Assembly (NCBI RefSeq): GCF_902859855.1
Contig: NZ_CADIKH010000003.1
Span: 248,001 to 312,000 of the forward strand
Reading direction: 5' to 3'
From: Paraburkholderia humisilvae
GTDB lineage: Bacteria > Pseudomonadota > Gammaproteobacteria > Burkholderiales > Burkholderiaceae
DNA: 64,000 bases
The notes below the pieces were generated by a model. That model was given only the letters and a program-made list of their open reading frames with translations. It was not told the origin of the DNA and did not search any database. Below, one piece after another: positions 56,329 through 64,000 of the stretch (within the stretch, counting starts at the first letter, position 1; each line of letters opens with the position of its first letter). A program made the position numbers and the translations under genes.

Positions 56329-56796
56329 ATGCCGAAGACACCCATCATTGAGGAATTGCCAGCCGGCCCCACGGAAGGCGGCGGAGGCCGCCCATTGCCG
56401 CACCGCCCGGGCTGGGCAGAGTTGCCTGCGGGGCCCGATTATGCGTTCGCGAGGGAGGCGGCAAACGAACTATTCCGCCTGCGCGATCGGGTGCACGCAA
56501 TGGAGACACAGTTTCTTGCCACGAGACTGAGAATCCACAATCCGAACATTCATGAGATACCGCGGGTCGAAGCTCTGTCTCGCGTTGGTCTGCCGAACGA
56601 GTTGCCTGAAGGCGGTGAGTTCGGAGGCGGTGGGCTTGGGGGCGGTGGCGTGGGCTACCACCCGGTCCCGTGGCCAGGAGAATTGCCGCCGTGGGAGCAG
56701 TTGCTCGCCCGCAATCTCGAGGCGATCCTGCAACGCCTGAGCGCGGTTGAAGCAGGGCTCTCCGCATTGAACACAAAGGTCAACGCTGGCGGCTAG
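56329..56796 (+). CDS. Small Gly/Pro-rich protein with ELP repeats (unknown)
   Basis: 155 residues, not recognised. Four ELP-containing motifs: EELPAGP (residue 8), AELPAGP (30), NELPEGG (90) and GELPPWE (118). A helical segment (AFAREAANELFRLRDRVHAM) lies between the second and third, a Gly-rich stretch (EFGGGGLGGGGVG) after the third, and an amphipathic C-terminal helix (LEAILQRLSAVEAGLSAL) suited to coiled-coil pairing. No signal peptide. GGAGACC ribosome site before ATG. It lies 19 bp before the large fusion gene, so they should be expressed together. It could be a substrate, precursor or assembly partner. Confidence 0.6.
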   Translation: MPKTPIIEELPAGPTEGGGGRPLPHRPGWAELPAGPDYAFAREAANELFRLRDRVHAMETQFLATRLRIHNPNIHEIPRVEALSRVGLPNELPEGGEFGGGGLGGGGVGYHPVPWPGELPPWEQLLARNLEAILQRLSAVEAGLSALNTKVNAGG

Positions 56797-56815
56797 GCTC
56801 GCGCCACACAACCCC

Positions 56816-59662
56816 ATGACTCCACACCGCGACCTGCTGGCCACGTATTTGCGCGCGCGCGGAATTCTCTACGCGTCACTCGATCAACCGATCCGCCATC
56901 GGGACGGCAGCCCCGCGCCGTGGGCGTTCTATAGCTGGAACACGACGCTCACGGCCGAAGGGCTGCGGCTGGCGGCACTTTGCATCCTCGAGCGGCTGCA
57001 GGGTTTCCGAGCCACACAACTCGCCACGATCGGCTACACCGGTATGCCGTTGCTGTCCGCCTGCGTGTTGCTCGGCGAAGGCCGCTATACGGGACTGTGT
57101 ATTCGCGAACAGCGCAAAGCCTATGTGTCATGTCGCCGCGTCGAAGGTCCGTTCGACAAAAGCGCGCCGGTGGTGATCATTGACGATTCGATCAGCTCCG
57201 GCACGTCGCTGCGCAAAGCCATCCAGGCAATCGAAGACGAAGGCGCGGAAGTCGAAGGCGCCGTCGCGCTCGTGCGGTTCCCTTATCGCGGCGGCCTCGA
57301 TTGGGCAAACGCTGCCGGCTATCGCACGGAGACGCTGTTCGACATCTGGACTGATCTACGCATGGTGGAAACCCTCGCGCCTCCGCTTTGTCGGCCTACG
57401 CCGACAACCGGCGATCTTGTCGCGCCGGAGTTGCTGCATCCCGCTGCGCTCGCCCGGCTGACTGCCGCCACCTATCTCGCGACCGGCGCGGTCCCGATTG
57501 CGCCGCAAGCGATGGATCGCAGCTATGACTGCGCCGGCGGCGTCTTCGTTAGTTTTCGCGAGCGACGCAATGAGTATCGAATCGCACGGAGTGGGTTCTG
57601 GCATTTCGACCCAGCCGAGGCGCGACCCGCGAGCGATGTCATCGCCGCCACCGTCGCGACCCTGGATGAGGCGAATGGCCAGATCACGGCGAGCAACCTG
57701 GCCCAGTTGAAAATCGCCGTCACGTTCTTTTCGGCGCTCGAGCCAATCGGACCTGGCGGCCTCGACTTCAATCGCTTTGGCATTGTTGCGCAAAGCCGGG
57801 TCTGGCCGCATAAGCGTGGCGGCGCGTTGCCCAATACACAGGTTTTTATCAGCGAAATCGAACAGTATCGTCAGGCACGCGAAACGAATGCGCGAATCCT
57901 GCCGGGTGAACCGCATGACCTCTTCCGACATGAAGTGACCAAGTACGTCGAACCCGGTGAAATGTGGTTGCCATACGGTGCACGTGAAGACACGGACACC
58001 ACATGGTGGCGCGATGCAGCCTTGGGGACGCGGATTACCGCACGTGCACGTACGTTGATCGCTCAAGCGTTAGGGCGCGGGAATGCTGAATCGGCTAGTC
58101 TGCCCGGCAACGCGATACCGTGTCCCGTATCCGGTGTCGCGGTGCGGCTCTATCGGTCCGGGCTGGTCGCGTACGGCCTGGCGCTGGGCCATTCGCTCGA
58201 CACCGCGCTGCTCGCTGCGTGTGCCCAAGCGGCAATCGATGCCCGGCTTGCACGCGATATCGATCTCGCCAGTTGTGCGATTGTCGTGTCGGCCCTGCAT
58301 CATCCCGAACCGCTTGGCCTGGCCTCGATGCGAATGGTGGCGCACAAGCTGCGGCGTGGACTCGACGCGCTCGGCGTCACCCACGCCGGTCACACGACCG
58401 TTCTGTTACCGAGCGTGCTCACTTACAACAACCTCTCACGGGAGGACTTCGTCAGAACGGCAGCGCGACACGCGGATGCCGAAGCCGAGGCCGAAGCGTG
58501 CCAGGTCGAATGGAACACGTTCCAGTGCACAGAGTGGGTAGCAGCCGGCGCACGCGCTCTGCCGCTTCGCTTCGGCTTCCCGGACAGGACAGCACGCAGC
58601 GAACCGCCCGTCGAAACCCATACACTGATCCGCTTGCTCGCGACGTACATCGCGCACTCGGTCAACGCGGATGGATTGCCATGCTACCTTCTGCTTCCTG
58701 CATCCGATGACACGCAAACGCACGGCACCGCTGGCCGCGCAATTCATGCGCTAATGGCGCTCGACCTCGCAGGCAGGCTGCTCAACGAAAAAACGTGGCT
58801 CGATACCGCGCAGTCCGGCCTTCGGCATTGCCTCGAGCATGTACGCGACGGCACGATCATGCTGGCCCACTGCGCAGGCGGAACGCTGGCTGACGCGGTG
58901 CTATTGAGCGCGGTTGCTGCGCATTCAACGCTTGCCACGAGCGCGGCCGCACGTTCGATCGCGCATCGTCTGACGCAGATGTTGCGGCCGGACGGGCGAT
59001 TCGGCAGCGCCCGCAGAAGGCTCGCCCTGCCTGAGGATCACGAGTTCCTGCCCGGCGCGGCGCTCGCCGCACTCGGACGTTTTGCCGCCGTCGATCCGTC
59101 GGCTCTACCTTCATCACTGACCGCGTCCATCGCCTGGTATGCCTACCGATTTTCCGCGTGCCCAGGTTGGGGTTCCGCCGGCTGGCTGCCGCAAGGTATG
59201 CAAGCGGTACACCTGGTCACCGCGGACCCCGCCGCCGCGCAGCTTGCCTTCGCCGCCACGGATTGGTGCATCGAACGGCAATTGACAAGCACCGGTGCTT
59301 TTCTCGAAGACCTCAGTCCCGACGAACCCAGCTTTAACACCGGCTTCATCGCCGAAGGCGTGGCCGCGTCCTGGGCAATCGCACTCGAAACCGGCGACAC
59401 CTCGCGCGCGTCGCGCTACGCTGCATCGTGGTCCAATGCGATGCGATTCATAACACGCCTGGTCCTCTTTCCAGAAGACGTCTTCGCGATGCGCGCGGGG
59501 CCCATCGCCGTGGGTGGCGTGCGATGCACCTTGTCACGCTCCGATATTCGTATCGACCAGGTAAGCCATTGCCTGCACGCACTCGTGAAAGGTGCGCAAC
59601 TCGAACAACTGACGCGCTCGCCACTTCCTCAACGCGCGGCGTTTCTGGAACAACAGAAATAG
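56816..59662 (+). CDS. Phosphoribosyltransferase / AMMECR1-like / alpha-alpha toroid fusion (unknown)
   Basis: 948 residues. The N-terminal 190 are orotate-phosphoribosyltransferase-like, with IGYTGMPLLSA and the PRPP loop VVIIDDSISSGTSLRKAI. Residues about 225-380 and, more clearly, about 430-570 resemble AMMECR1 domains (GVAVRLYRSGLVAYGLALGH, VVSALHHPEPLG, TVLLPSVLTYNNLSREDF). The C-terminal third (about 610-930) is a helical repeat with paired helices and GRAIHALMALDLAGRLL, HEFLPGAALAALG, EPSFNTGFIAEGVAASWAIA, like an (alpha/alpha)6 glycosidase or epimerase toroid. No signal peptide. Reaction unknown; the PRPP site suggests transfer of a ribose-phosphate or its reverse. Its neighbours are the ELP-repeat protein and a TPR-glycosyltransferase. 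Confidence 0.75.
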   Translation: MTPHRDLLATYLRARGILYASLDQPIRHRDGSPAPWAFYSWNTTLTAEGLRLAALCILERLQGFRATQLATIGYTGMPLLSACVLLGEGRYTGLCIREQRKAYVSCRRVEGPFDKSAPVVIIDDSISSGTSLRKAIQAIEDEGAEVEGAVALVRFPYRGGLDWANAAGYRTETLFDIWTDLRMVETLAPPLCRPTPTTGDLVAPELLHPAALARLTAATYLATGAVPIAPQAMDRSYDCAGGVFVSFRERRNEYRIARSGFWHFDPAEARPASDVIAATVATLDEANGQITASNLAQLKIAVTFFSALEPIGPGGLDFNRFGIVAQSRVWPHKRGGALPNTQVFISEIEQYRQARETNARILPGEPHDLFRHEVTKYVEPGEMWLPYGAREDTDTTWWRDAALGTRITARARTLIAQALGRGNAESASLPGNAIPCPVSGVAVRLYRSGLVAYGLALGHSLDTALLAACAQAAIDARLARDIDLASCAIVVSALHHPEPLGLASMRMVAHKLRRGLDALGVTHAGHTTVLLPSVLTYNNLSREDFVRTAARHADAEAEAEACQVEWNTFQCTEWVAAGARALPLRFGFPDRTARSEPPVETHTLIRLLATYIAHSVNADGLPCYLLLPASDDTQTHGTAGRAIHALMALDLAGRLLNEKTWLDTAQSGLRHCLEHVRDGTIMLAHCAGGTLADAVLLSAVAAHSTLATSAAARSIAHRLTQMLRPDGRFGSARRRLALPEDHEFLPGAALAALGRFAAVDPSALPSSLTASIAWYAYRFSACPGWGSAGWLPQGMQAVHLVTADPAAAQLAFAATDWCIERQLTSTGAFLEDLSPDEPSFNTGFIAEGVAASWAIALETGDTSRASRYAASWSNAMRFITRLVLFPEDVFAMRAGPIAVGGVRCTLSRSDIRIDQVSHCLHALVKGAQLEQLTRSPLPQRAAFLEQQK

Positions 59663-59743
59663 CGGCCGTGCCGTGCCCCAACCCCGGATTCATCGCGGGA
59701 ACTGTGGTTTACTTGTCAATCGTCCGTCATCGAAGCAAGTCAG

Positions 59744-60994
59744 ATGACCGTCATTGGCAAACGGCCCAATATGAGCACCCGACTTTACCGAACTGTCGTT
59801 CGTACCCCCACTCGCACCCGTCAAGCATCCGAAAGCGAACTCGACGAAGCGATCACCCACAACGACACAGCGAATGATCTGCGTCGCGCGGGCCGGCTTC
59901 AGGAAGCCGAACAGCACTACCGGATCGCGTTGCGGCACTGGCCGGACTGCCCCGAGATTCACGCCAATCTCGCCGATACGTTCGAAGCACTTGGGCGCAT
60001 CGACGAAGCGGAAGCGTCCTACCGGAATGCGATCAAATTCAATCCCGAACTCCACGAAGCCCGCTTCAATCTGTCGTTGCTGCTGCTTTCGCAAGGGCGA
60101 TACCTGGAAGCCTGGCCGCTCTATGAAGCGCGCGGCCCCCTGTTTCAGGAGCATGGCACGCTGCCCTTCCCCAAATGGGCAGGCGAAGCGCTGAGCGGCA
60201 AATCCCTATTGTTGCTGCCGGAACAAGGGTATGGCGACACGATCCAGTTCGTCCGCTATGCACCGCTGCTGAAGGCGTTAGGTGTTGCGCAACTGACCGT
60301 CGCGTGCAAGCCCGAACTGGGGCCGCTTCTGCGAACGGTGCAAGGCATCGACACGGTTGTCACGGACCCGCACGAATTGCGGGTGCACGACTATTGGGAA
60401 TCGCTGATGAGCTTGCCGCGCCACTTCGGCACGACACCGCAATCGATTCCCGCGCAGATCCCGTACGTCGGGGTGTTCACGCAGCGGATGGACCGATGGA
60501 AAGCGCGCCTTCCCGATCGCGCGCTGCGAGTGGGACTCGTGTGGAAAGGCAACCCCGGACACGACAACGACGCCGCCCGCTCGTTGCCGCACTTTGCCGA
60601 ACTCGCGCCGCTGCTGTCCGCCGATGGCGTGTCGTTCATCAGCCTGCAGACCGGCGACGCCGAACTCGAAGTCGCCGCCAGCGGCCATCATCAAAACATC
60701 GTTTGTCTGGGCAAAGACATCGTCGACTTCGCCGACACGGCGGCGATCGTCGCGCAACTGAACCTCGTCATCGCCGTCGATACGGCGATCGTCCATCTCA
60801 CTGGCGCGCTGGGTGTCGCGTGCTGGCTGATGCTGCCGAAGACCGGCGTCGACTGGCGCTGGCATCGGACCGGCGCTCAGTCGCCGTGGTATCCGCAGGA
60901 CATGTACCTGTTTCGACAAGCGTCCGGGGGCTGGGCGGAACAGATTGCATCGGTCAGAAGCGCGCTCGACGAGATCGTGCGTGCCAGGGGCTAA
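59744..60994 (+). CDS. TPR-repeat glycosyltransferase (GT9/heptosyltransferase-like fold)
   Basis: 416 residues. Three TPR units (about 35-140, e.g. AEQHYRIALRHWPDCPEIHA and AEASYRNAIKFNPELHEA) lead to a GT-B fold: LLLLPEQGYGDTIQFVRY, VGLVWKGNPGH, ISLQTGDAE, and the nucleotide-sugar region DFADTAAIVAQLNLVIAVDT. Proteins of this kind in proteobacteria glycosylate proteins or surface polymers. Same strand as the fusion gene, 81 bp further on. ATG 59744 or 59771. A homologous 3' remnant lies at 52656-53018. Confidence 0.8.
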   Translation: MTVIGKRPNMSTRLYRTVVRTPTRTRQASESELDEAITHNDTANDLRRAGRLQEAEQHYRIALRHWPDCPEIHANLADTFEALGRIDEAEASYRNAIKFNPELHEARFNLSLLLLSQGRYLEAWPLYEARGPLFQEHGTLPFPKWAGEALSGKSLLLLPEQGYGDTIQFVRYAPLLKALGVAQLTVACKPELGPLLRTVQGIDTVVTDPHELRVHDYWESLMSLPRHFGTTPQSIPAQIPYVGVFTQRMDRWKARLPDRALRVGLVWKGNPGHDNDAARSLPHFAELAPLLSADGVSFISLQTGDAELEVAASGHHQNIVCLGKDIVDFADTAAIVAQLNLVIAVDTAIVHLTGALGVACWLMLPKTGVDWRWHRTGAQSPWYPQDMYLFRQASGGWAEQIASVRSALDEIVRARG

Positions 60995-61002
60995 GGAGCG
61001 AT

Positions 61003-61917
61003 ATGAGAGCGAGCAGCGAAAATCTGTCCAGTGGAATCGGCGTATTTGCCGCCGTCATTGATGCGGGGACGTTCGCGGCAGCCTCCGAGTTGCTGGAGAT
61101 GACACCGCCCGGTGTGAGCCGCGCGATCGCGCGCCTCGAAAAGAGGCTGAACATCCGGCTCTTTCATCGAACGACGCGCTCCGTTTCGCTCACCGAAGAG
61201 GGCCGGCGTTTCTACGAGCAGGTGATGCCGCACTTGCGCGGCATGGAGGAAGCCGCAGCCGCGGCAGCCGGAGGTGCAGCAGTTGTGCGCGGCAAGCTGC
61301 GCGTCAATCTGGATGCGGTCACTTCGCGCACCGTCCTCGGGCCGCCTCTCGACGCATTCATGGATGCGCACCCCGAGCTCGACCTCGAACTCATCACACG
61401 CGACCATCTCGGCGATCTGATTTCAGATGGCTTCGATCTCGCGCTGCGCTTTGGCGAAGCGCGCAGTTCGAGTCTGGTTGCGCGCAAGCTGCTGGATACG
61501 CCAGTGGTCACCGTCGCCGCGCCTGCGTATCTCGCGCGTCATGGACATCCGGCTGAACCGCAAGCATTAAGCGAGGGCCAGCACCGGTGCCTAGAGTTTC
61601 GCAATCCGGAGACTGGCAGGCCGTATCAATGGGAATTTCACCGGAAACGCAAAAAGCTCGTTGTCCAAACGAGCGGGCGCTTGATGGTCAACGAACCGGG
61701 CGCACTGCTCCACGCCTGTCTGTCCGGTTCCGGCATCGCCCAGATGCTGATGCTTGCCGCCGAACCGCTGATACGCGAAGGGCGCCTGGTCAATCTCTTT
61801 CCGGACTGGTCGGACGAGCGTTTCCCGCTGTATGCGTATCACCCATCGAGGCATCACGTACCGGCCAGGACGCGCGCGTTCCTTGACTTTGTCGTCGCTT
61901 TGACGAGAAGCGAGTAG
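61003..61917 (+). CDS. LysR-family transcriptional regulator
   Basis: 304 residues. N-terminal HTH (GVFAAVIDAGTFAAASELLE and SRAIARLEKRLNIRLFHRTT), then a LysR substrate-binding domain with LDLELITRDHLGDLISDGFD and LALRFGEA. Belongs to the CrgA/PecT-like subgroup. ATG 61003 has TAAGGAG; the gene starts eight bases after the glycosyltransferase stop, which is unusual for a LysR gene and suggests read-through. Its target is unknown; the esterase gene at 62166 is the closest candidate. The frame upstream over the glycosyltransferase is rejected. Confidence 0.88.
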   Translation: MRASSENLSSGIGVFAAVIDAGTFAAASELLEMTPPGVSRAIARLEKRLNIRLFHRTTRSVSLTEEGRRFYEQVMPHLRGMEEAAAAAAGGAAVVRGKLRVNLDAVTSRTVLGPPLDAFMDAHPELDLELITRDHLGDLISDGFDLALRFGEARSSSLVARKLLDTPVVTVAAPAYLARHGHPAEPQALSEGQHRCLEFRNPETGRPYQWEFHRKRKKLVVQTSGRLMVNEPGALLHACLSGSGIAQMLMLAAEPLIREGRLVNLFPDWSDERFPLYAYHPSRHHVPARTRAFLDFVVALTRSE

Positions 61918-62165
61918 GTCTCGCGTACCCTTCGGCTGGCCGCAATCGCGACGCACAGGATCACAAACCGAAAGGTCATTGCCAGTTTGGTTGTCCTTTT
62001 GAAAACTGATGAATGCTCGCACCACGATGCGACGAAAGGCGGGTATACCCGTTCTGACAAATAACACGCCGTTCGACAGGCGAATGCACCGGCGTCCGGG
62101 AGGAAGCCAGAAAGCAGTCCGCTTTGCACTACCATTCTGCCAACGACCCCGAAAGGAGAGCGTCG

Positions 62166-63056
62166 ATGGCCAATCCGCAAATTGACGCCATTCGCGAATG
62201 GCTTGCGTCAAAGCCCCGCCCGACAGCGCTCGCCGAACGGCGCGCTCGTATGTTGACGCTGGTCGACCGGTACACGATTGCACCCGACGTGCGGATCGAA
62301 GCCACCGACGCCGACGGCGTTCCCGCCGAATGGACGCTGACACCCGTGGCCGACCCGAAGCGAGTCGTGCTGTTCCTGCACGGTGGCGCTTATATCGCCG
62401 GCGGCATCGCGACGCATCGACATATGGTCGCGCAGATCGGCCGCGTCGCACGGGCACGCACGCTTGCGCTCGACTATCGGCTCGCACCCGAGCATCCGTT
62501 CCCCGCGGCGCTGGAAGACGCGCTGACCGGCTATCGCTATCTGCTTTCGCGAGGCTACGCGCCCGCGCACATCGCGATTGCCGGAGAAAGCGCAGGCGGC
62601 GGACTGGCGCTGGCCATGCTTGTTTCGTTGCGGCAGATCGGCGTCGACCTGCCTGCCTGCGCGTGGCTGAGCTCGCCGTGGACGGACCTCGACATGACCG
62701 GCGCATCGATGGAATCGAAAGCGGACGTGGACCCGCTGATCCAGAAACCGTATCTGCTCGAAGCGGCCGCGGCCTATCTGAACGGCGCGGACCCGCGCAC
62801 GCCGCTCGCGTCGCCGTTGTACGCGGACCTGGCCGGCCTTCCGCCGCTGTTCATTCAAGTCGGCACCGCCGAAACACTGCTCGACGATGCGATGCGGCTC
62901 GCGCGCCGCGCGGCACAAACCGATGTGCGCGTGGTGCTCGATGTCTGGCCAGAGATGATTCACGCGTGGAGTCTGTTTTATCAGCAACTCGATGCGGGGC
63001 AACAATCGCTGGAATCGATGGGGGCGTTTGTTCGATCGATGCTTGAGCGAAAGTAA
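62166..63056 (+). CDS. Alpha/beta hydrolase, hormone-sensitive-lipase (family IV) esterase
   Basis: 296 residues. HGGAYIAGG oxyanion motif, nucleophile GESAGGGLAL, Asp in the GTAETLLDDAM region and His in EMIHAWSLF. Family IV enzymes hydrolyse short acyl esters. Starts at ATG 62166 behind GAAAGGAGAG. The LysR regulator upstream on the same strand might regulate it. No signal peptide. Confidence 0.9.
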   Translation: MANPQIDAIREWLASKPRPTALAERRARMLTLVDRYTIAPDVRIEATDADGVPAEWTLTPVADPKRVVLFLHGGAYIAGGIATHRHMVAQIGRVARARTLALDYRLAPEHPFPAALEDALTGYRYLLSRGYAPAHIAIAGESAGGGLALAMLVSLRQIGVDLPACAWLSSPWTDLDMTGASMESKADVDPLIQKPYLLEAAAAYLNGADPRTPLASPLYADLAGLPPLFIQVGTAETLLDDAMRLARRAAQTDVRVVLDVWPEMIHAWSLFYQQLDAGQQSLESMGAFVRSMLERK

Positions 63057-63084
63057 TTGCCCCGCTCCGCAGCAGTCCGATTGC

Positions 63085-63237
63085 TCAACTCAGCGCAGTG
63101 CTTGCATACGCATCGATCTCCCCGGACTGAAGCGCGGCAATTGCTTCGGCCTGTTGATCTGCCCATTCGATACCCGCCTGCTTCGCCGATCGATCGGCGC
63201 CGACCCAGCCATATCGAGGTCCGGAATAACGCAATGA
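63085..63237 (-). pseudogene. Possible degenerate solute-binding-protein-like remnant
   Basis: On the minus strand, a stop-bounded frame ends at 63085 and contains QQAEAIAALQSGEIDAYAST, which resembles the end of an amino-acid-type periplasmic binding protein. It has no start, and a stop stands at 63236-63238. The other 346-bp gap sequence (63057-63402) holds nothing recognised. Confidence 0.25.
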
Positions 63238-63402
63238 TCATTTTCACGGCCTCGCCTCCCCCAACGAGGCAATTGCACAGCCTGATCGTCCAAACGGCCT
63301 GGACTAAATTCCCCCGCCACGTGTTATCAAAAACAGGAACCGCTCGCCCGCCCCCCGCCCCCCGCCCCACTGTCAGCCTCGTTCACGTAGAGGAGTCGTC
63401 TT

Positions 63403-64000
63403 ATGCAAAAGAGCCCGGCCAACCCGTCCGCTTACCTGTCCAACCCACTGCAAAAACCGGAGGGTGTGACTATCGGAATCGGCGTCACGTCGCCTTCGCC
63501 CGAACTGGTGCAGATGTTCGCGCATGCGGGCTTCGATTACGTGCTGATCGATATGGAACACGGCCCCATCTCGATCGAAACGGCTTACAGAATGGTCACC
63601 GCGACCATCGGCACACCCGCCGAGCCGTGGATTCGCGTCACGCACAACGACGCCGCGCAGATCAAACTCGCGCTCGACACAGGCGCAAAAACCATCGTCG
63701 TACCGATGATCACGTGCCTGAAAGACGCGGAAGACGCGGTGTCCTACGCGAAGTATCCGCCGCAGGGCATCCGCGGCTGGGGTCCGTTCCGTACGCAATA
63801 CCAATGGCAGACCAATATGCTCGACTACGCGAAGCGAGCCAACGCGGAAACCAGCCTGTATGTGCTGATCGAACATCCGGGCGCGGTGCGCGACCTCGAT
63901 GCGATCCTCGAGCTCGAAGGCGTCGCCGGCGCGATTCCCGCGCCGTTCGACCTGTCCGTGAACATGGGTTTCAGCGACGGCCCGAATCATCCTGAAGTGC
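63403..64000 (+). CDS. HpcH/HpaI-type aldolase, cut by the right window edge
   Basis: 199 residues visible. MQKSPANPSAYLSNPLQKPE is followed by TIGIGVTSPSPELVQMF and FDYVLIDMEHGPISIETA, typical of class II 2-keto-3-deoxy/4-hydroxy-2-oxo aldolases that act on aromatic-degradation or sugar-acid products with a divalent metal. A later segment (VLIEHPGAVRDLDAILELEG, APFDLSVNMGF) holds the metal-binding Glu/Asp. Strong AGAGGAG site before ATG 63403. The gene runs off the window. Confidence 0.85.
   Translation, partial: MQKSPANPSAYLSNPLQKPEGVTIGIGVTSPSPELVQMFAHAGFDYVLIDMEHGPISIETAYRMVTATIGTPAEPWIRVTHNDAAQIKLALDTGAKTIVVPMITCLKDAEDAVSYAKYPPQGIRGWGPFRTQYQWQTNMLDYAKRANAETSLYVLIEHPGAVRDLDAILELEGVAGAIPAPFDLSVNMGFSDGPNHPEV

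Noticed and set aside
60175-61002. Upstream extension of the LysR gene
   Set aside because: Covers the glycosyltransferase gene in another frame; the HTH starts at 61003.

Overview
The window looks like a high-GC chromosome segment from a Burkholderiales bacterium, most likely Paraburkholderia or a close relative. This is inferred from protein styles and gene sets: a red-type (form IC) RuBisCO operon in the order cbbLSXFP, a DUF3348/DUF802/OmpA/DUF2894 block, CzcCBA with CadR/CadA, PQQ biosynthesis, and the bacterial tetrahydromethanopterin (H4MPT) C1 pathway. No rRNA, tRNA, CRISPR array, transposase or integrase was recognised.

Region by region. (1) 1-7256: the 3' end of one giant signalling protein and a complete paralogue (kinase-like / AAA ATPase / GAF / PAS / histidine kinase), in tandem. 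(2) 7288-19898: a Zn/Cd/Co resistance island with a SmtB-type ArsR repressor and CDF exporter, CadR with a P-type ATPase, a CzcCBA tripartite pump, and a CzcRS two-component system. (3) 20023-25195: an orphan gene, then a four-gene operon whose second and third members resemble an ion-driven MotA/MotB or ZorA/ZorB-type stator with a very long coiled-coil tail. (4) 25307-32254: a CheB-CheR-PAS-histidine kinase-receiver fusion, divergent from an ABC half-transporter. (5) 32326-37366: the Calvin-cycle operon cbbLSXFP on the minus strand. (6) 37729-52432: a methylotrophy island with pqqA, a bacterial methanofuran (methylofuran) biosynthesis set (mfnB, mfnE-, mfnF- and mfnD-like, plus DUF447 and HisA-like genes), fhcBADC, a cytochrome b561, and pqqBCDE. 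(7) 52429-53018: a scar where a LuxR-type response regulator is truncated and joined to the 3' end of a TPR-glycosyltransferase. (8) 53260-64000: accessory genes, namely an alpha/beta hydrolase, a TetR/quinone-reductase pair, an unrecognised cluster (ELP-repeat small protein, a phosphoribosyltransferase-AMMECR1-alpha/alpha-toroid fusion, a TPR-glycosyltransferase), a LysR regulator, an HSL-type esterase and an HpcH/HpaI aldolase cut by the window edge.

Regions 5 and 6 fit together. A PQQ-dependent alcohol dehydrogenase, not in this window, would make formaldehyde. H4MPT- and methylofuran-linked enzymes (FhcABCD here; Fae, MtdB and Mch elsewhere) would take it to formate and CO2. RuBisCO and phosphoribulokinase could then fix the CO2. 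This suggests autotrophic-type methylotrophy, possibly facultative. The coupling is inferred from gene content and proximity.

The strongest leads for something new are the stator-like operon at 20919-25195, the phosphoribosyltransferase-AMMECR1-toroid cluster at 56329-60994, and the compact methylofuran gene set with two members of unassigned function.
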